A stretch of DNA of 64,000 nt, from positions 1 to 64,000 of the forward strand of contig JAHLLI010000005.1 of the NCBI GenBank assembly GCA_020444245.1, given 5' to 3'. The notes beneath the pieces are model-generated. The model saw only the letters and a program-made list of their open reading frames with translations. It was not told the DNA's origin and did no database searches. Shown piece after piece: positions 42,943 through 52,025 of this stretch. Made by a program: the position numbers and the translations under genes. How positions within the stretch are numbered: position 1 is the stretch's first letter; the number at the start of each line of letters is the position of its first letter. The stretch comes from Actinomycetales bacterium. Its GTDB lineage: Bacteria > Actinomycetota > Actinomycetes > Actinomycetales > Cellulomonadaceae.

Positions 42943-44210
42943 GCCCCGCCCTCGCGCTGCCGGTCGAGATCCCGACACCGGCCCCGGGCCGCTCCCTGCT
43001 CCTGGACGACATCGGTGTGCTCGTCACCAACGACCCCGCGCGTGGCCTCTGGACCGCCCCGCTGCACGATGCGGCGGTCGTCGTGGCGGACGGGCGCATC
43101 GCCTGGGTGGGACGATCGGCGGACGCGCCCGCCTGCGACCACCGGTGGAGCGCCGAGGGGTCGACCGTGCTGCCGGGCTGGGTCGACTCGCACGCGCACC
43201 TGGTGTTCGCGGGCGACCGCGCGGCGGAGTTCGCCGCCCGGATGGCCGACCAGCCCTACACCGCGGGCGGCATCCGCACCACGGTCGCCGCGACCCGCGC
43301 CGCTCCAGACGACGTGCTGCGGGCCCGGGCGGTCGCGCTGGTGGCGGAGATGCGCCGACAGGGCACCACGACCGTCGAGATCAAGTCCGGGTACGGCCTG
43401 GACGTCGAGACCGAGCGGCGCTCGCTCGCGATCGCCCGCGAGCTCACCGACGAGACGACGTTCCTGGGTGCGCACGTCGTGCCCGAGGAGTACGCGGGGC
43501 GGACGGACGACTACGTCGACCTCGTGGTCGGCGAGATGCTCGACGCCTGCGCGCCGCTGGCCCGGTGGATCGACGTGTTCTGCGAGGTCGGCGCGTTCGA
43601 CGTGGACCAGTCGCGCCGCGTGCTCGAGGCCGGGCTGGCCCGCGGGCTCGGCGCACGCGTGCACGGGCACCAGTTGTCGCGGACCGGCGCCGTGGGCCTG
43701 GCCGTCGAGCTGGGTGCGGCGAGCGTGGACCACTGCACCGAGCTGGACCCCGAGGACGTGGCGCTGCTGGCCGGTGCGGCACCGGTCGTGGCCGACGGTG
43801 CGGCGACGGCCCAGGGCGCCGCGGGGCGCGGCACGGTCGCGACCCTGCTGCCGGTGGTCGAGCTGTCGACGCGTCGGCCGATGCCGGACGCCCGGGCGCT
43901 GCTCGACGCCGGCGCGACGGTCGCGCTCGCCACGGACTGCAACCCCGGGTCGGGGTACTCGTCCTCGATGCCGCTCGCCGTGGCCCTCGCCGTCATCCAG
44001 CTGCGGATGACCCCGGCGGAGGCGGTGTGGGCCGCGACCGCCGGCGGCGCGGCCGCGCTGCGCCGCCAGGACGTCGGTCGGGTCGCGGTCGGCGCACGCG
44101 CGGACCTGCAGGTGCTCGACGCCCCGGACCCGGTGCACCTGGCCTACCGGCCCGGCGTGCCGCTGGTCAGGGCCGTGCTGGGCGGGTTCGCGGGGTCGCA
44201 GCCGGCCTGA
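42939..44210 (+). CDS. hutI: imidazolonepropionase
   Basis: 423 aa from ATG at 42939. Hydrolyses imidazolonepropionate to N-formimidoyl-glutamate. Amidohydrolase fold with [42 protein letters not shown] (a family block), [15 protein letters not shown] and [18 protein letters not shown]. Last hut gene; it converges on the GntR gene with only 27 bp between them. Confidence 0.96.
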   Translation: MSPALALPVEIPTPAPGRSLLLDDIGVLVTNDPARGLWTAPLHDAAVVVADGRIAWVGRSADAPACDHRWSAEGSTVLPGWVDSHAHLVFAGDRAAEFAARMADQPYTAGGIRTTVAATRAAPDDVLRARAVALVAEMRRQGTTTVEIKSGYGLDVETERRSLAIARELTDETTFLGAHVVPEEYAGRTDDYVDLVVGEMLDACAPLARWIDVFCEVGAFDVDQSRRVLEAGLARGLGARVHGHQLSRTGAVGLAVELGAASVDHCTELDPEDVALLAGAAPVVADGAATAQGAAGRGTVATLLPVVELSTRRPMPDARALLDAGATVALATDCNPGSGYSSSMPLAVALAVIQLRMTPAEAVWAATAGGAAALRRQDVGRVAVGARADLQVLDAPDPVHLAYRPGVPLVRAVLGGFAGSQPA

Positions 44211-44237
44211 CGGAGGCGTCGCCGTGCCCGCACGCGG

Positions 44238-44885
44238 TCAGGGCGTGCGCGCCTCGACGCCCCTGACCAGGGCGTCACGGGCCCCCTCGAGGTGCTCGCG
44301 CATCAGCCGCTCCGCGGTCTCGCCGTCGCCGCGCTGCATGGCCTCGAGCACGGCGCGGTGCTCGCTGGCGATCCGGTCGCGCCCCAGCGCCTCCCTGCTC
44401 TGGATCATCGACAGGTGGATCTCGCCGCTCAGCGCGCCGTACATCCGTGACAGCCGGGGGCTGCCCACGGCGTCCACGAGCGCGCGGTGGAAGCCGAGGT
44501 CCGCCTCGACGAACACGCTGTGCCGCGCGTCGGGCGGGACGCTCGCCAGCGCGGCGACCGCGTCGCCGGCCCCGCTGGGCACCCCGCCGCCCTGCATGAG
44601 CGCGTGCACCACCGCGACCTCCAGCGGGACGCGGACCAGGAAGAGGTCCTCGACGTCCGCGCTGGTCAGCGCGGGGACGCGGGCCGACCTGTGCGGGTCG
44701 CGGCGCAGCAGGCCCTCCTGCACGAGAGCGGCCAGCGCTGCCTTGGCGGTGGGGCGCGACACGTCGTACTCGACGGCGACGTCGTTCTCGGCCAGGCCGA
44801 CGCCCGGGTCCACGAGCCCGTCGAGCACCCGGGCGCGCAGGGTGTCGGTCAGGGCGTCGACGAGCGAGACGGTGCGCAGCTTCAT
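44238..44885 (-). CDS. GntR/FadR-family regulator of lactate utilisation
   Basis: 215 aa, starting MKLRTVS at 44885 with GGGGGAGA upstream. wHTH at about 5-75 (LTDTLRARVLDGLVDPGVGLAENDVAVEYDVSRPTAKAALAAL) and an all-helical FCD ligand domain with metal-binding Asp/His positions (FVEADLGFHRALVDAVG, EHRAVLEAMQRGD). It is divergent from lactate permease and D-lactate dehydrogenase genes, as LldR regulators are, so lactate is the likely ligand. The TGTCA-CGT-TGACA palindrome lies between. Confidence 0.9.
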   Translation of the reverse strand: MKLRTVSLVDALTDTLRARVLDGLVDPGVGLAENDVAVEYDVSRPTAKAALAALVQEGLLRRDPHRSARVPALTSADVEDLFLVRVPLEVAVVHALMQGGGVPSGAGDAVAALASVPPDARHSVFVEADLGFHRALVDAVGSPRLSRMYGALSGEIHLSMIQSREALGRDRIASEHRAVLEAMQRGDGETAERLMREHLEGARDALVRGVEARTP

Positions 44886-44963
44886 GGGTCTCCCCCCGAT
44901 GGTCCGCGCCGACGGTTGTCCGGCCTTCACCCAGCCTAGTGACTGCCGACCAGTCCGTGAGAT

Positions 44964-44976
44964 TGTCACGTTGACA
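44964..44976 (+). promoter_or_regulatory. GntR operator overlapping the lactate promoter
   Basis: TGTCA-CGT-TGACA, perfect inverted repeat whose right half is the promoter's -35 box. FadR-subfamily regulators bind short palindromes of this size, and occupancy here would block RNA polymerase. Confidence 0.7.
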
Positions 44977-44999
44977 GACAAGTTATCTCGTCATACTTT
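44971..44999 (+). promoter_or_regulatory. near-consensus promoter of the lactate operon
   Basis: TTGACA (44971-44976), 17-bp spacer, TACTTT (44994-44999), 48 bp before the permease ATG. The -35 is perfect; it is the best housekeeping-sigma promoter I see in the window. Confidence 0.75.
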
Positions 45000-45046
45000 G
45001 AGGACCCTCGTCCTGCGAGACACACATTGGCCCAAGGGAGTGCCAC

Positions 45047-46738
45047 ATGTTCCAGCCTGTCTCCGACCCCGTCGCGGGGTCACTCGTCCTCTCCGCCCTC
45101 GTCGCGGCCCTGCCCCTCGTGACCCTCTTCGTCCTGCTCGGCGGGTTGCGCTGGAAGGCATGGCAGGCCGGTCTGGCCTCGCTCGCCGTCGCACTGGGCG
45201 TCGCGGTCTTCGCGTTCGGCATGCCGGCCGGCCAGGCCATGCTCGCCGCGAGCGAGGGAGCCGCGTTCGGTCTCTTCCCGATCATCTGGATCGTGCTCAC
45301 GGCGATCTGGATCTTCCGGCTCACCGAACTGACCGGCTACGACCTGGTGCTGCGCCGGGCGTTCGGCACGGTCTCGCCGGACCACCGGGTCCAGGCGATC
45401 CTCATCGCGTTCTGCTTCGGCGCGCTGCTCGAGGCGCTCGCGGGCTTCGGCACGCCGGTCGCGGTCACCGCCGTGATGCTCATCGCGGTGGGCCTGCGCC
45501 CGCTCAAGGCCTCGGCCGTGGCCCTCGTCGCGAACACCGCGCCGGTCGCCTTCGGCGCCATCGCGGTGCCGATCACGACGCTCGCCAAGATCACCGGCCT
45601 GGACGCCGACACGCTCGGCGCGATGGTCGGACGCCAGACGCCGGTGCTCGCGGCGGTCGTCCCGCTGGTGCTCGTGTTCATGGTCGACGGCCGCCGCGGG
45701 CTGCGGCAGGCCTGGCTGCCCGCCACCGTCGCCGGTCTGGCGTTCGCGGTCGCCCAGTTCGTCAGCGCGAACTTCATCTCGTACCAGATCACCGACATCC
45801 TCGCCGCAGTGGTCGGCGCCCTCGCGGTCGTCCTCCTGCTGCGCGTGTGGCAGCCGCCCGTGGCCGAGGACCAGACCGGCGCCGCTGGCACCTACACGCC
45901 CGCCCCGGGCGCGCCCGACGGCCCCGCGCCGTCCGGCGGCGAGGGCGGCACCGTCACCGTGACCGCCGTGGAGTCCGTGACCGGCACCGTCACCGCGCGT
46001 CGGGCGCTCATGGCCTTCGCGCCCTACCTGGTGGTCGTGGTCCTGTTCACGCTCGTGTCGATCGAGCCGTTCAAGACGTTCGTCGGCGAGCACTCCGGGT
46101 GGAAGTTCGCCTGGCCAGGGCTCGCGGTCGCGGGTGCAGACGGTGCCCCGCTCGGCGCCGCGACGTTCAACTTCAACCTGTTCTCCGCCGCCGGCACCAC
46201 GCTGCTCGTGGCAGGCGTCATCACCGCGGCGCTGCTGCGGGTGCGGGCCGGCGAGGCGGCGCGGGCGCTGGTCGGCGTCGTGGTCCAGTTCCGGTTCACC
46301 ATCCTCACCGTCGTCGCCGTGCTCGCCCTGGCCTACGTGATGAACTTCTCCGGCCAGACCGTGACCCTCGGCCTCGCGCTCGCCTCAACAGGCGGCTTCT
46401 TCGCCTTCCTGTCGCCGGTGGTCGGCTGGATCGGCGTCGCGGTCACCGGGTCGGACACGTCGTCCAACTCGCTGTTCGGCCTCCTGCAGACCACGGCGGC
46501 CGAGCAGACCGGCATCAGCCCCTACCTGCTCGCGGCCGCGAACACCTCCGGCGGCGTGCTGGGCAAGATGATCTCCCCGCAGAACCTCGCGATCGCCGCT
46601 GCCGTGGTGGGCATGGAGGGCCGCGAGAGCCTGCTGTTCCGCCGGGTCGTCGGCTGGAGCCTCGGGCTGCTGCTGGTGATGTGCCTGCTCGTGCTGCTGC
46701 AGTCCACGCCGGTGCTCGGCTGGATGGTGGTGAGCTGA
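45047..46738 (+). CDS. lldP: L-lactate permease family transporter
   Basis: 563 aa, ATG with AAGGGAG upstream. LctP family, about 13 membrane helices. Family blocks: LLEALAGFGTPVAVTAVMLIAVG, VALVANTAPVAFGAI, FSGQTVTLGLALA, TGSDTSSNSLFG and AANTSGGVLGKMISPQNLAIA. Imports lactate (and glycolate) with protons. The D-lactate dehydrogenase GTG follows 2 bp after its stop, so D-lactate is the relevant substrate here. Confidence 0.95.
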   Translation: MFQPVSDPVAGSLVLSALVAALPLVTLFVLLGGLRWKAWQAGLASLAVALGVAVFAFGMPAGQAMLAASEGAAFGLFPIIWIVLTAIWIFRLTELTGYDLVLRRAFGTVSPDHRVQAILIAFCFGALLEALAGFGTPVAVTAVMLIAVGLRPLKASAVALVANTAPVAFGAIAVPITTLAKITGLDADTLGAMVGRQTPVLAAVVPLVLVFMVDGRRGLRQAWLPATVAGLAFAVAQFVSANFISYQITDILAAVVGALAVVLLLRVWQPPVAEDQTGAAGTYTPAPGAPDGPAPSGGEGGTVTVTAVESVTGTVTARRALMAFAPYLVVVVLFTLVSIEPFKTFVGEHSGWKFAWPGLAVAGADGAPLGAATFNFNLFSAAGTTLLVAGVITAALLRVRAGEAARALVGVVVQFRFTILTVVAVLALAYVMNFSGQTVTLGLALASTGGFFAFLSPVVGWIGVAVTGSDTSSNSLFGLLQTTAAEQTGISPYLLAAANTSGGVLGKMISPQNLAIAAAVVGMEGRESLLFRRVVGWSLGLLLVMCLLVLLQSTPVLGWMVVS

Positions 46739-46740
46739 CC

Positions 46741-49662
46741 GTGTCCCGCCCCGCCCCGCTGCCCCCCGCAGGGCTGGCCGCAGCGCTCGCCGACCCGTCG
46801 CGGGTCTCCGTCCGGGCGATCGACCGGCTCCGGATGGGCCACGACGCCTCGCACTACGCGATGACCCCGTCGGTGGTCGCCTCGCCGGTGGACGCCGAGG
46901 AGGTCGGGCGTCTGTTCGCCGCCTCGGTCGCCTCGGGCATGCCGCTCACCTTCCGGTCCGGCGGCACGAGCCTCAGCGGGCAGGCCAGCACGTCCGGCCT
47001 GCTCGTGGACACCCGGCGCCACTTCCGGTCCATCGAGGTGCTCGACGACGGCGCGCGGGTGCGGGTGGGGCCGGGCGCGACGGTCCGGGCGGTCAACGCC
47101 CGGCTCGTCCGGTACGGCCGCAAGCTGGGCCCCGACCCGGCCAGCGAGATCGCCTGCACGCTCGGCGGGGTGGTCGCCAACAACTCCAGCGGGATGGCGT
47201 GCGGGACGGTCGCGAACACGTACCACACGCTCGAGTCGCTCGTGCTGGTGCTGCCCAGCGGCACGGTCGTCGACTCGGCGGCGCGGGACGCGGACGAGCG
47301 GCTGCGCGCGCTCGAGCCGGAGCTGTACGAGGGGCTCGCCCGGCTGCGGGACCGGGTGCGCGGCGACCGGGAGTCGGTGCGCACCATCGAGCGCCTCTTC
47401 GCGATGAAGAACACGATGGGCTACGGCGTCAACGCATTCCTCGACCACACCAGGCCGGTCGACGTGCTGGCCCACCTGGCGGTCGGGAGCGAGGGGACGC
47501 TGGGCTTCATCGCCTCCGTGGTGATGCGGACCGTGCCGCTCACCAAGCACGCCGTCACCGGCCTGCTCGTGTTCGATGACCTCGCCGGCGCGACGGGCGC
47601 GCTGCCCGACCTCGTGGCGACCGGGCCGGCGACCGTCGAGCTCATGGACGCCGCCGCCCTGCGGGTGGGGCAGCGCGACCCCGAGGCCGACGAGTCGCTG
47701 CGCCGGATCGACGTGCGCCGCCACGCCGCGCTGCTCGTGGAGTACCAGGGCGCCGACCCCGCCGACGTGGCCCGGCGGGCCGCCGAGGCCGAGCCGACGC
47801 TCACCGGCCTCGGCGCGCGCGGCCCGGTGGCGCTCACCGCCGACGCCGGCGCCCGCGCCCGGCTCTGGCACACCCGCAAGGGGCTGTACGCGACCGTCGC
47901 CGGCGCCCGGCCCACGGGCACCACCGCGCTGCTCGAGGACATCGTCGTGCCGGTGCCGGCGCTGCTGGACACGTGCGAGCGCCTCATCGGCCTGTTCGAC
48001 AGGCACGGCTACACCGACAGCGTGATCTTCGGCCACGCCAAGGACGGGAACGTCCACTTCATGCTCACCGAGGACCTCTCGGCCGGGCGTCCGCGACGGT
48101 TCGACGCGTTCACCGAGGACATGGTGCAGGTGGTGCTCGACGCCGGCGGCTCGCTCAAGGCGGAGCACGGCACCGGCCGGATGATGGCCGGCTACGTCGA
48201 GCGGCAGTACGGGCCCGAGCTCTACGACGTGATGAAGCAGGTCAAGGCGCTGTGCGACCCCCGCGGGGTGCTCGCGCCAGGGGTCATCATCACCGTCGAG
48301 GGAGAGCCCGCCGAGCCCGACCTCAAGGTCACCCCACCGGTGGACGAGGAGGTCGACGAGTGCGTCGAGTGCGGCTACTGCGAGCCGGTGTGCCCGAGCC
48401 GCGACGTGACCACCACGCCCCGCCAGCGGATCGCGCTGCGCCGCGAGATGGCCAGGCTGCGCGCCGCCGGTGACCTGGAGACCCTGCGCGAGGTCGAGGC
48501 GGACTACGCGTACGACGCCGTCGACACCTGCGCGGTCGACGGCATGTGCGCCACGGCCTGCCCGCTGCGGATCAACACCGGCGACCTGATGAAGCGCCTG
48601 AGGTCCGAAACGGTCGGTCCGGCGGTCCGCAGCGGGTGGTCGCTCGCCGGGCGGCACTGGGGGCTCACCACCCGCGCCGCCTCCCTGGCCCTGAGCGCCG
48701 CACGGCTCGCCCCCCGACTGACCGCCAGGATCACGCGCGCCGCACGTCGGGTGGGCGACCCCGACGTGGTGCCGCTGTGGTCGCCCGACCTCCCGGGCGG
48801 CGGCAGCGCCCGGGCGCCGGGGGCACGCCCCGGCCCGGCCCGGCACACCGCCGGCGACCGGGACGGCGCCCCCGAGGTCGTGTACTTCAGCGCCTGCGTG
48901 CAGACGATGTTCGGGCCCAGCGAGGCGGGCCCCGGCGTGCGGACCGCGTTCGGCGAGGTGTGCGAGCGCGCCGGCGTCGAGCTCATCCAGCCTGCGGGGC
49001 GGACAGCCCTGTGCTGCGCTACGCCCTGGCGGTCCAAGGGCATGGTCGACGGCGCCCGCGCGATGGAGGAGCAGGTGGTCGAGGCCCTGTGGCACGCCAC
49101 CCGCGGCGGCGAGCTGGACGTGGTGTGCGACGCCGCGTCCTGCACCGAGGGCCTGCGCCAGACCCTGGAGCACGTGACCCCGCCAGGCGGCCCCGGCTCG
49201 ATCCGGGTGGTCGACGCGGTCCAGTTCGCCGCCGACCGGCTGCTCCCGTTGCTCCCGGAGCCGGAGCGGATCGGTTCGCTGGTGCTGCACCCGACGTGCT
49301 CCACCGCGCGGATGGGCATCGACGACACGCTGCGCAAGGTCGCCGAGGCGGTCGCCGACGAGGTGGTCGTGCCGCCGTCCGCCGGGTGCTGCGCGTTCGC
49401 GGGCGACCGGGGCATGCTGCACCCGGAGCTGACCGCCGGTGCCACGCGCGCCGAGGCGGCCGAGGTGTCGGGGGTGTGCGCCGACGCGTACGCCTCGGCG
49501 AACCGGACCTGCGAGCTCGGGATGTCCCGGGCCACCGGCCAGCAGTACCAGCACGTCATCGAGCTGCTCGAGGCCACCACCAGACCCGCCGGGGCCGGCG
49601 CAGGCACGCGGACGCCTGTTCGGGAGTCGGTCGCCGGCGCGTCAGGAGGAGCCCAGGGCTGA
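46741..49662 (+). CDS. FAD-linked D-lactate dehydrogenase fused to Fe-S (GlcF/CCG) domains
   Basis: 973 aa from GTG at 46741. N-terminal FAD-binding oxidase (about 40-530): FRSGGTSLSGQAST, GGVVANNSSGMACGT, GYGVNAFLDH, VGSEGTLGFIASV, HAKDGNVHF and EHGTGRM. Two 4Fe-4S motifs follow: C541VECGYCEPVCP and C598AVDGMCATACP. The C-terminal ~270 residues carry CCG-type cysteine motifs (FSACVQTMFGPSE, CCATPW, LHPTCST, SAGCCAFAGDRG). This is the fused membrane-associated D-lactate:quinone oxidoreductase type found with LldP. YdiJ-like relatives oxidise other 2-hydroxyacids, so substrate rests on context. Confidence 0.92.
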   Translation: MSRPAPLPPAGLAAALADPSRVSVRAIDRLRMGHDASHYAMTPSVVASPVDAEEVGRLFAASVASGMPLTFRSGGTSLSGQASTSGLLVDTRRHFRSIEVLDDGARVRVGPGATVRAVNARLVRYGRKLGPDPASEIACTLGGVVANNSSGMACGTVANTYHTLESLVLVLPSGTVVDSAARDADERLRALEPELYEGLARLRDRVRGDRESVRTIERLFAMKNTMGYGVNAFLDHTRPVDVLAHLAVGSEGTLGFIASVVMRTVPLTKHAVTGLLVFDDLAGATGALPDLVATGPATVELMDAAALRVGQRDPEADESLRRIDVRRHAALLVEYQGADPADVARRAAEAEPTLTGLGARGPVALTADAGARARLWHTRKGLYATVAGARPTGTTALLEDIVVPVPALLDTCERLIGLFDRHGYTDSVIFGHAKDGNVHFMLTEDLSAGRPRRFDAFTEDMVQVVLDAGGSLKAEHGTGRMMAGYVERQYGPELYDVMKQVKALCDPRGVLAPGVIITVEGEPAEPDLKVTPPVDEEVDECVECGYCEPVCPSRDVTTTPRQRIALRREMARLRAAGDLETLREVEADYAYDAVDTCAVDGMCATACPLRINTGDLMKRLRSETVGPAVRSGWSLAGRHWGLTTRAASLALSAARLAPRLTARITRAARRVGDPDVVPLWSPDLPGGGSARAPGARPGPARHTAGDRDGAPEVVYFSACVQTMFGPSEAGPGVRTAFGEVCERAGVELIQPAGRTALCCATPWRSKGMVDGARAMEEQVVEALWHATRGGELDVVCDAASCTEGLRQTLEHVTPPGGPGSIRVVDAVQFAADRLLPLLPEPERIGSLVLHPTCSTARMGIDDTLRKVAEAVADEVVVPPSAGCCAFAGDRGMLHPELTAGATRAEAAEVSGVCADAYASANRTCELGMSRATGQQYQHVIELLEATTRPAGAGAGTRTPVRESVAGASGGAQG

Positions 49663-49663
49663 G

Positions 49664-49705
49664 GCCGGTCGGGCGGGCGTCACGGGAGGCGCCCGTCCGA
49701 CCGGC
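49664..49705 (+). terminator. terminator of the lactate operon
   Basis: GCCGGTCGGGCGGGCG and its complement form a 16-bp stem (one G-T pair) with a 10-nt loop, beginning 2 bp after the dehydrogenase stop. Confidence 0.75.
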
Positions 49706-49707
49706 GG

Positions 49708-49748
49708 GCCCGACGCGGCCGCCGACCGGACGGCCGACCGCGTCGGGC
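49708..49748 (-). terminator. terminator of the yicI-type GH31 gene
   Basis: GCCCGACGCGG / CCGCGTCGGGC, an 11-bp stem whose loop can itself fold (GGCCG...CGGCC), ending 7 bp before the GH31 stop on the plus map. The two convergent operons thus each have a terminator in a 92-bp gap. Confidence 0.7.
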
Positions 49749-49754
49749 GTCCCC

Positions 49755-52025
49755 TCAGCGCACCCGGACCCGCGCCGTCCGCCCGTCCGCCGCCACGGCC
49801 GCGACGTCCGCGCCCGACCCGGTGACCAGGAACGTGACGCGCTCGCCGTCGACGGTGACCACGTCGACCTCGCGCCGGATCTCCTTGCCGCCGCTGAACA
49901 CCTCGAGCACCAGCCCGTCGAGGTAGTCGTAGTCGGGGCGGTCGTCGCGCGCCCCGCGCGCCAGCACGGCGCCGTCGCGCACGTACAGCGGCAGCGAGTC
50001 GAAGCCGTGGGTCTCGCGCAGCCAGCGCCCGCCGGTGACGTGCTCGCCGGTGAGCAGGTGGGTCCAGGTCCCGGCGGGCAGGTACACCTCGACGGTCCCG
50101 TCCACGGAGAACACCGGGGCGACCAGCAGGTCCGGGCCCAGCATGTACTGCCGGTCCAGGTAGGTCACGGCCGGGTCGTCGGGGAACTCGAACAGCATCG
50201 GCCGGGCCACCGAGACCCCGGTCGCCGCGGCGTCGGCGCCGACGGTGTACAGGTACGGCATCAGCGAGTTCTTCAGCCTGGCGAACTGCCGGGTGACGGC
50301 AACCGCCTCGTCGTCGAACGCCCACGGCACCCGGTAGCTGTCCGAGCCGTGCAGCCGCGAGTGGCTGGACAGCAGCCCGAACGGCACCCAGCGCTTGAAC
50401 ACGGCCGCGTCCGGGGTGCCCTCGAAGCCGCCGATGTCGTGGCTCCAGTAGCCGAACCCCGACGCGGCTAGCGACAGCCCGCCACGCAGCGTCTCGGCCA
50501 TCGACGGGAAGGTCGAGGTGTTGTCCCCGCCCCAGTGCACCGGGAACTGCTGGCCGCCGGTGGTCGCCGAGCGGGCGAACAGCACGGCCTCGCCCTCGCC
50601 GCGCACCTCGCGCACCACGTCGAAGACGGCGCGGTTGTACAGCTGGGTGTACAGGTTGTGCATGGTGGCGGGGTCGGTGCCGTCGTGCCAGACCACGTCG
50701 GTCGGGATCCGCTCGCCGAAGTCGGTCTTCAGTGCGTCCACACCCTGCGCGAGCAGCCGGCGCAACTTGTCCTGGAACCAGCGCACCGCCTCCGGGTTGG
50801 TGACGTCGAGCAGGCCCATGCTGGCGACCCACATGTCCCACTGCCACACCGACCCGTCGGCGCGTCGCACCAGGTAGCCCCGCTCGGCCGCCTCGGAGAA
50901 CAGCACCGACCGCTGGGCGATGTAGGGGTTGATCCACACCGAGACGTGCAGGTCGCGGTCGTCGTGCAGCCGCTTGAGCATGCCCTCCGGGTCGGGGAAC
51001 ACCCGGCTGTCCCACTCCAGGTCGGTCCAGCTGAACTCGCGCATCCAGAAGCAGTCGAAGTGGAAGACGCTCAGCGGGATCTCGCGCTCGCGCATCCCGT
51101 CGACGAACGAGTTGACCGTGGCCTCGTCGTAGTCCGTGGTGAACGAGGTCGACAGCCACAGGCCGTAGGACCAGGCGGGCACCACGGCCGGCCGGCCGGT
51201 GAGGCGGGTGTACCGGTCGATGACGTCCTTGGGGGTCGGGCCGTCGACGACCAGGTACTCGAGCACCTCGCCGGGGACCGAGAACTGCACCCGCTCCACG
51301 GACTCCGAGCCGACCTCGAACGACACGTGCTCGGGGTGGTTGACCAGCACGCCGTAGCCGCGGTTGGTGAGGTAGAACGGCACGTTCTTGTACGCCATCT
51401 CCGAGCTGGTGCCGCCGTCGGCGTTCCAGATATCGATGCTCTGGCCGTTCTTGACCAGCGGCCCGAAGCGCTCGCCGAGGCCGTACACCGCCTCGCCGAT
51501 GCCCAGGTCGAGCTGCGCGTGCACGTAGGGGCCGGGTGCGGCGAGCCCGGTCGTGCTCGCGCCGGTCAGCCCGGCGGGCTCGGCGCCCACCGTGGCGTGG
51601 GGGTCGAGGGTGAGGTACCCGAGCGACTTGTGACCCGAGCCGGTCAGCCGGGTCTCGTCGTGCCAGAACGACAGGTCCCACGGCTCGCCGCGGCGGACCT
51701 CGGCCCGCAGCGAGCCGGACGTGAGTGCCGCCCCGAACGCGGTGGCCTCGACGGTGACCGGGCCCCCGGTCTCGTCCAGCTCGAACCCGCGCACGGGGCG
51801 GCCGCCGGTGTGGTGCTCGACGCGCACCTTGATCACGCCCTCGGCCGGCGCGGAGAGCGTGACGGTGAGCACCGGCGTGTTGAGCACGTTGCCGCGCGAC
51901 CGGATGGGCCGCGTCGGTGCGGTCACCACGAGCCGGTCGTCCTCGGCGGTCAGGTCGTAGGCCTCCTGGGCGTAGGCGGCGGTCACGCCGGGCCGCACGG
52001 CCCAGAACCCATCGGTGAACTTCAC
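49755..52025 (-). CDS. yicI: GH31 alpha-xylosidase (YicI type)
   Basis: 756 aa. GTG at 52025 overlaps the permease stop and has AGGAG 8 bp upstream. YicI-type GH31: the nucleophile Asp435 in LKTDFGERIP and the acid/base region WGGDNTSTFPSMAETLRGGLSLAASGFGYWSHDIGGFEG. N-terminal beta-sandwich (YGLGERFGPLVKNGQSIDIWN) and C-terminal DLLVAPVF are as in E. coli YicI, which removes alpha-1,6-linked xylose from isoprimeverose-type units. Cytoplasmic. It pairs with the transporter just upstream (MalG-type permease, MalF-type permease, binding lipoprotein), suggesting import of xyloglucan oligosaccharides. Confidence 0.94.
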   Translation of the reverse strand: MKFTDGFWAVRPGVTAAYAQEAYDLTAEDDRLVVTAPTRPIRSRGNVLNTPVLTVTLSAPAEGVIKVRVEHHTGGRPVRGFELDETGGPVTVEATAFGAALTSGSLRAEVRRGEPWDLSFWHDETRLTGSGHKSLGYLTLDPHATVGAEPAGLTGASTTGLAAPGPYVHAQLDLGIGEAVYGLGERFGPLVKNGQSIDIWNADGGTSSEMAYKNVPFYLTNRGYGVLVNHPEHVSFEVGSESVERVQFSVPGEVLEYLVVDGPTPKDVIDRYTRLTGRPAVVPAWSYGLWLSTSFTTDYDEATVNSFVDGMREREIPLSVFHFDCFWMREFSWTDLEWDSRVFPDPEGMLKRLHDDRDLHVSVWINPYIAQRSVLFSEAAERGYLVRRADGSVWQWDMWVASMGLLDVTNPEAVRWFQDKLRRLLAQGVDALKTDFGERIPTDVVWHDGTDPATMHNLYTQLYNRAVFDVVREVRGEGEAVLFARSATTGGQQFPVHWGGDNTSTFPSMAETLRGGLSLAASGFGYWSHDIGGFEGTPDAAVFKRWVPFGLLSSHSRLHGSDSYRVPWAFDDEAVAVTRQFARLKNSLMPYLYTVGADAAATGVSVARPMLFEFPDDPAVTYLDRQYMLGPDLLVAPVFSVDGTVEVYLPAGTWTHLLTGEHVTGGRWLRETHGFDSLPLYVRDGAVLARGARDDRPDYDYLDGLVLEVFSGGKEIRREVDVVTVDGERVTFLVTGSGADVAAVAADGRTARVRVR

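Noticed and set aside
46522-49554. 1010-codon minus-strand open frame
   Set aside because: Antisense to the D-lactate dehydrogenase, whose FAD and Fe-S motifs are unambiguous in the plus frame.
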